Source of the DNA: Eutypella sp. D-1
Lineage: Eukaryota; Ascomycota; Sordariomycetes; Xylariales; Diatrypaceae
DNA length: 64,000 bases
Direction of reading: 5' to 3'
Assembly (NCBI GenBank): GCA_023313575.1
Contig: JAJTTP010000008.1
Span: forward strand, 682,001 to 746,000
In this document: positions 59,208-64,000 of the stretch, piece after piece
How positions within the stretch are numbered: the stretch's first letter is position 1
Layout: every line of letters starts with the position of its first letter
Position numbers and translations under genes: made by a program
Notes under the pieces: generated by a model
Told to the model about the DNA's origin: nothing
The model's database searches: none
Seen by the model: only the letters and a program-made list of their open reading frames with translations

Positions 59208-59781
59208 CTAAAAGTCCATGGTAGCCAAACCGTGAAAAAGGCGTCGGACTCGTCCGAAGTCTCTACCCGGGGTGACATCGATTTCAGTGAGGCTCCCAAC
59301 GATATACCTCAGCCAGCCACCAGGCGCAGATCTGACCACACGCCTGATGAGGCCGCCGACTGACGCCAATTCCACTTCTGAAGCCTTGCGGCTTTCGAGC
59401 TGTTGTGGTACTGCGGTAGGGTCATCGAGACAACTCCCATCGGCGGCCGTCAGACCGGCGGCGCGCATCACCATGAGCTTGCAGATCGTGAACTTCCTCA
59501 GGTCTGGGAACCGCAAGAGTGGGATACACCCCGCCTGGGAGCTAGTCCGCGACATGGAGCATGACATTCGCCGCAAAGATGATCTTGGCATAAGTTTACT
59601 GGCACATGAAGATTAGGGTCTCGCCAACTTCCGACGTGACGTCGGTCTCGGACCCACGGACCGCCGTGTAGACCATGAAGGGGCCGCCGTGGCTAGGTAT
59701 AGTGGAAACAGCAGATCTCCTGCCGCAGCTCCGGCGGGCTATTGGGGAATGGTGAGTCGCGCCAGCCGCTGCCGCACTCAA
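59208..59781 (-). pseudogene. Decayed coding fragment, F-box/LRR-like
   Basis: Minus-strand pieces in two frames look like one broken protein. The upstream frame (59781 to about 59500) has FMVYTAVRGSETD, then after a stop KIIFAANVMLHVAD, another stop and LPGGVYPTL. The downstream frame (59591-59208) has CIPLLRFPDLRKFTIC, ELASVGGLIRR and LRYIVGSLTEIDVTPGRDF, ending LATMDF. 'F.DLRKF.I' and 'L.ASVG' resemble leucine-rich parts of fungal F-box-like proteins. Two stops and one frameshift argue for decay. The family assignment is weak and no F-box motif itself is visible. Confidence 0.35.
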
Positions 59782-60636
59782 CTGTTAGTCAGAGGGGCCC
59801 GTATTATCCCATGATGATTCCATAGCGCAAGCTGTTAATACTGCTGCATCGTATCGTCAATCTTGGTTTAAACTCCGACTCCCTCTAGGGACGTTTTATT
59901 CATAGCCGCTCATTATGTAGTCTATATCTATAGCTGCTAGGATTAATAATGATGTATATATCTATGTAGACTCTTGGTTTATCGTATTTTTCTACGTTAC
60001 ATCTTCTACGTATCTCAATTAGTAATTCTGCATCCCCTCATATATAGACGTTGCATAGCCAACTACTAGTGAAGAGTGATAGTTGGTGGTCTTATGATCG
60101 ATTCCTAAACGTCAAAACCCTGGTAGATGTAGGCGGGCGATCCACCTCACTTTACAGGGGAGCCACGGATATTTGTTCTATGAAATTTCATGCCGTTATT
60201 TTAGGGTCGAAGCCCCGCGCGGGTATTTCTAACACGTTAAGGAAATCATATCTTGGAAAAAGTCCCCTGCAGAACAAAAAAAACTACAGAAACCTCTATT
60301 CCAGCGGAGAAATACAAAACTTTGTTTTCGAGTTCATTCATACGTGAGTTTCCCGCTTTATCACGACGAGGGCCGGCCACCGCCGAAAGGCGAAGAGCTT
60401 GCAATCAGGAGATCTATCTCCCCTCCCCGCTCTCGCGCATCGCCTCATCGGCGTCCGGCGTCCGGCGTCTATAGAAGTCTTTACGCTTGCGCTTCGCGCT
60501 CGCCTCGCGCCTGCGCCTGCAGGAGATCGGGTCAACTAGAGACATATCTAGTGAGGTATGTAGTTTGGACTTAAATACATAGTCCGGGAAGCAAGGCCGA
60601 GAGAGTGCGACAATTGGTCGCCTCGCAGTGTTAGAA

Positions 60637-60656
60637 GGGGGGAGGGGGGAGGGGGG
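60637..60656 (+). other. G-rich tract (three G6 runs)
   Basis: Three runs of six G separated by single A bases, able in principle to form a G-quadruplex. Confidence 0.6.
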
Positions 60657-61623
60657 CGCAGGAAAGGAAAGAAAGTCAAGGCGCGGCGTCGTCTATCTAA
60701 TGCAGAGCCCCAATACTTTTTTACTTATGTGCATATATGGGATTCCCTATCCCATCTATAGTGGACGCAAAGACGTGCCGTAGCGCTATACCTACTAGGT
60801 AGGTATATAGCTCACATGCATGGGCCACGCGCCTGCACCTGCAAAGAGCTCGCATGTGATGATATGCTTGACCGTGGATACTTACCCAGTTAGTTAGTAG
60901 ATCGAGTAGTAGTTTGTAGTCGGCAAGGTATGCAAACGCCCATCCCCCTCCCTCATACTGTAGGTTTGCGGGTTTCTTAGTTCTATGTATTCTTGCTATG
61001 TAGGTATGCTGCAATGGCGGTGTCAGGATGCGTACCTACCAAGGTAATTAGTTACCTACCGACCTCTATCCCTGGTAGGACGAGGTGCGGGTGCAACGAC
61101 TAACTAGGAGATAAATGAACGGAAGACATATACACTCATCCAATCATCTCGCGTGGCTAGCTAGCCTCTTTTTTTCCTTGCTATAATTGTAAGTAAGTTC
61201 TGCATGCTACACTTGGTCATATGCCGGTAGCTATGTGCAGACACAGACTCACCCATGCAGCCATGCCTACGAAGTAGGATTGCCTAGTATAGCGCGGTTG
61301 GTACTGAATTGCGATCTTATCAGATCCTTATTCCTCTATTGCCAATCAGGCAGTCAGTCCTCCATACAGAATATCTCTCCTCTTCTAGCCCCCCGAACTG
61401 GCCCCCGAAACTCAAATCCCGGGACATTGGATCGGTTGACGTGCATGCTCCTCCGTACATCAACTTTGGGACGAAAATCCAGTTAGGGAAGTTATTAAGA
61501 TCATGAATAATAATAAAAGTTTCATGACGATCCTCTCCCTGCCTACTTTGTAACCCCCAAGCGACCTCATTTCTGTTTCATGTTTCGACCGTTTTGAGAG
61601 AGAAACCGGGCTGTCGGTGACGA

Positions 61624-61669
61624 GGGGGTTGGTGGCTGGCTAGGAGGTGGGGGGCGGGGGGTTAAGGGG
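61624..61669 (+). other. G-rich tract, quadruplex-capable
   Basis: G5, G6, G6 and G4 runs with short spacers on the plus strand, the third such tract in the gene-free end region. Confidence 0.55.
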
Positions 61670-64000
61670 TCTCCGTCCCCGGTTGTTAGCTCCTTTACCA
61701 ACCCTCACGTATGATAGCAGACCTCTGTTATATACCTGGGTCGAGGGCAAGGTTCCTAGCGAGGACCCCGTCGTAATTTCGACTTCGGTCAACTACGACA
61801 TCATACGCTAGGTATCTATAAACGGCCGGACGAGGGGTCATTAGATCTCGTCGCTCTAGGGCGATGGTTTGGACCAACAGTTCGTTTACGTTGGACCGCC
61901 GACCAAGGCCACGAGGTATCAGTGAAGCCATCGGGATTCGGGTTGCTGAGCAGCCCAGGTGGAAAAGCGCGGCATAGATTTCTATTGCCTTTCCGCCCGC
62001 ACAGGTTGTTCGCTTCTCTATCCAGCCCGTCCAATAATCTCTTAGTAGGCTCTTTCCATTATTTCCGTTCCCGCGGCTACTACTATCTATGGTGACATAA
62101 AGAGGGTGGAAGATCGGAGGAATCCACATCCTTCCCAGGGACCCTATAACATACCTATATCAGGTATACACCAGATGTGATTAGTTTTATTACTACCCAA
62201 CCTACGGGCAGGCATATAGGTACTACAGTGACAGCTTCATGTTCAAGCAGCCGAGGGGATGCTGCGCTGAGTGGACGGACCTCTAAGCGCCTCGGTCACT
62301 ACATAGTGAGCCCGCCGTATGCAAGACATACCCGGCGACCGTTGTTAGAGACGCATGACATCGGCAGAATAGACAGACTCCCATAGATGGCTAGCGGGCA
62401 CGTAGGGCGGACGCGTAGGGCAGGCAGGGGCACCGGCTCTTGGGATCTAGAAGGTCTGCCAGAGACCATCGGCAACACCAAGAAACACGATCCCGGGAAA
62501 GTCAAGCCTCACTCCATCCACCTTCTGTATCCATCAAGTCCGGCTCCCAGGCTCCCTCTCCTTGGCGCCCCTCGTCTCCGCCCCCTGTTCTCCTGATCTC
62601 CTCTTCACCTCCGAAACCACCCCCATTCCCCCCCCCCCTACCCGATCACCGACTACCGCATAGCAGAATGTCTTGAATCTGTAGAGCCTATACTACGAAG
62701 GTTATAAGGAGGGGTTTTGACATTCTTGATAGCGATTGAATTACCGTTCCCGTACAGGTCCCCACTGTATTTATATAGAAACAAATCTGCCCTATTACGT
62801 ACTCTAGAACGTGTAAGTGGGTTATAGTAGGACGATGATATATATATGTGCCACTTGCTTTTCATAGCGCATTTGCCGGAAAACAGAAGGTCTCGCTTGC
62901 TTGTAAGATCTCAGCAGGACGACCTTTGGCAGCTAGTTTATATTTCCCGACATACAATCCTCAGCGCCAGTAGTGTCTGCGCAGTCGATGGAAAGCTGCT
63001 CGCTCTCGGGAAATCAATCGTGACGGACCTTGATCTGAGGTCCTCGGGGGCCTCTTCTTTTCGATCATGGCGGCGATTTTCGCACAGGGTACAGTTTTGA
63101 TACCAGAAGCATTGGCTTTCTTTTGCGTACGTCGGAGAACGAACTGTCCTCCGTGTATTCGCACGTACATACGGAGAAAGGAGGCGAAGTCTCATACTTG
63201 CCTCTCCGCCCCGCCCCGAGCCCCTTTATGCCTACCTTCGAGAACATAGGTGAAGCAGGTGCTTCATTCTAGTGCATGAGATTGAGGCCATCTACTTCAT
63301 TAAAGCAATCACCGATAGCCTCGTCAAACTAACTCCTACGTAATAGCAGCGGGAGGAAGAGAGAGTGAGAATAACTGAAAAGCGACATATCACATTCCTC
63401 CGCCTCGTCGCCTGGGCCATTGGTAGTAGTGCTAGTCAAATAGCAGGTTAATCCTATCCCGAGGTCTCGGCGCCCGGGTCCGTTTCGACCTGCCCCTTGC
63501 CTGCCTCGCTTAGAAACCTGGGCTTGCCCTGGTCTTAAGAACGTCCCAACTTGACGGCGCTGGGAAACCAAGACAACTGGGTCTGATCCCTGGTTAAAAC
63601 ATAATAAATACTAATAAGTGATATAGGCACCTGGCATGTAGTAAGTCAGGCAGTCAGGCAGTCATGCATGATCTTACGCCGACTAGGTGGCGGTGGTGAT
63701 CATTTCAGTTATATATTATATCTATCTTTTAAGGCCGGCTGTGCTGCATCGCGGACGCGTTGCTTCCATTGCCTATTACTAAACCACACGCAACTGGTAG
63801 CTGGCACGCGCGCTGCTGATGGCGTCCCTATGTACATGTAATCAAAACTATCCGTGTATCGTAATTTACCAGTTGCTCGACAATCGCTTCCCAGCTTTTC
63901 TCAGGAGCATTGCTGGAAGATGCGATCTATGAGTCGTGCCTCTATCTGAAACGGTTGGCCATGCCTTGCACACGGAATGTTCCAGGGGGCCACATCAGTG

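Larger units (their letters stand above)
59782..64000. other. Gene-free region at window end (part 2)
   Basis: No intact gene recognised on either strand. Holds a GGCGTCC/GCGCTT GC-rich patch (60446-60525), two G-rich tracts (60637-60656, 61624-61669), a 10-base C run near 62629 and TACCTA-type motifs (60801-60816, 61034-61065). Frames up to 133 aa (61728-62129) lack features. Confidence 0.45.

Noticed and set aside
1..64000. A multi-gene novel system such as a biosynthetic or defence cluster
   Set aside because: No polyketide synthase, NRPS, terpene cyclase, P450 or NLR-type genes are seen; the recognised genes are unrelated housekeeping or single accessory genes.

Overview
The window is nuclear DNA of a filamentous ascomycete (Pezizomycotina, most likely a Sordariomycete; inference). 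The evidence is the many 50-90 bp GT-AG introns with GTAAGT-like donors and CTAAC/CTGAC branch sites, intron-containing single-copy housekeeping genes on both strands with no operons, secreted CAZyme and effector-like genes, a 2EXR-family gene, and intergenic DNA peppered with CCTAGGTAGG-type palindromes. All products are assigned from translated motifs and recalled family knowledge; no database search was run.

Layout. 1-7847 (+): 3' two thirds of the giant HECT ubiquitin ligase Tom1/HUWE1. 9700-11260 (+): a PRPP synthetase closest to Prs3. 13114-14269 (-): ribosomal protein S6. 14813-15280 (+): Ctf8 of the alternative clamp loader, divergent from rps6. 16660-17292 (+): TAF10 of TFIID/SAGA. 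17961-18572 (-): mitochondrial ribosomal protein S19, reassembled here from four exons including one of 16 nt. 19282-19509 (+): a doubtful proline-rich small ORF. 20472-22229 (+): a secreted GH5 endoglucanase with a long octanucleotide repeat in one intron and a probable 3-nt exon. 24747-25070 (+): a small secreted cysteine-containing protein. 27168-30912 (-): a VNX1-like vacuolar cation/proton exchanger. 33943-37729 (+): the E4 ubiquitin-chain factor Ufd2. 40285-42150 (+): a C2H2-type fungal protein. 43458-44156 (+): an unrecognised tandem-repeat gene broken by one in-frame TGA. 44592-45398 (-): a secreted DUF8021-like protein. 46449-48143 (+): a 2EXR protein. 49999-55502 (-): the Ras-GEF-like mitotic-exit factor Lte1. 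From 55503 to 64000 no intact gene was found, only repeats, G-rich tracts and a decayed F-box/LRR-like fragment.

The genes form no pathway. They are a housekeeping backbone (ubiquitin ligation, nucleotide synthesis, translation, transcription, chromosome cohesion, ion homeostasis, mitotic exit) interrupted by lineage-variable secreted and repeat-containing genes at 19-25 kb and 40-48 kb. The least explained item is the repeat gene at 43.5 kb. No clear new multi-gene system is visible.
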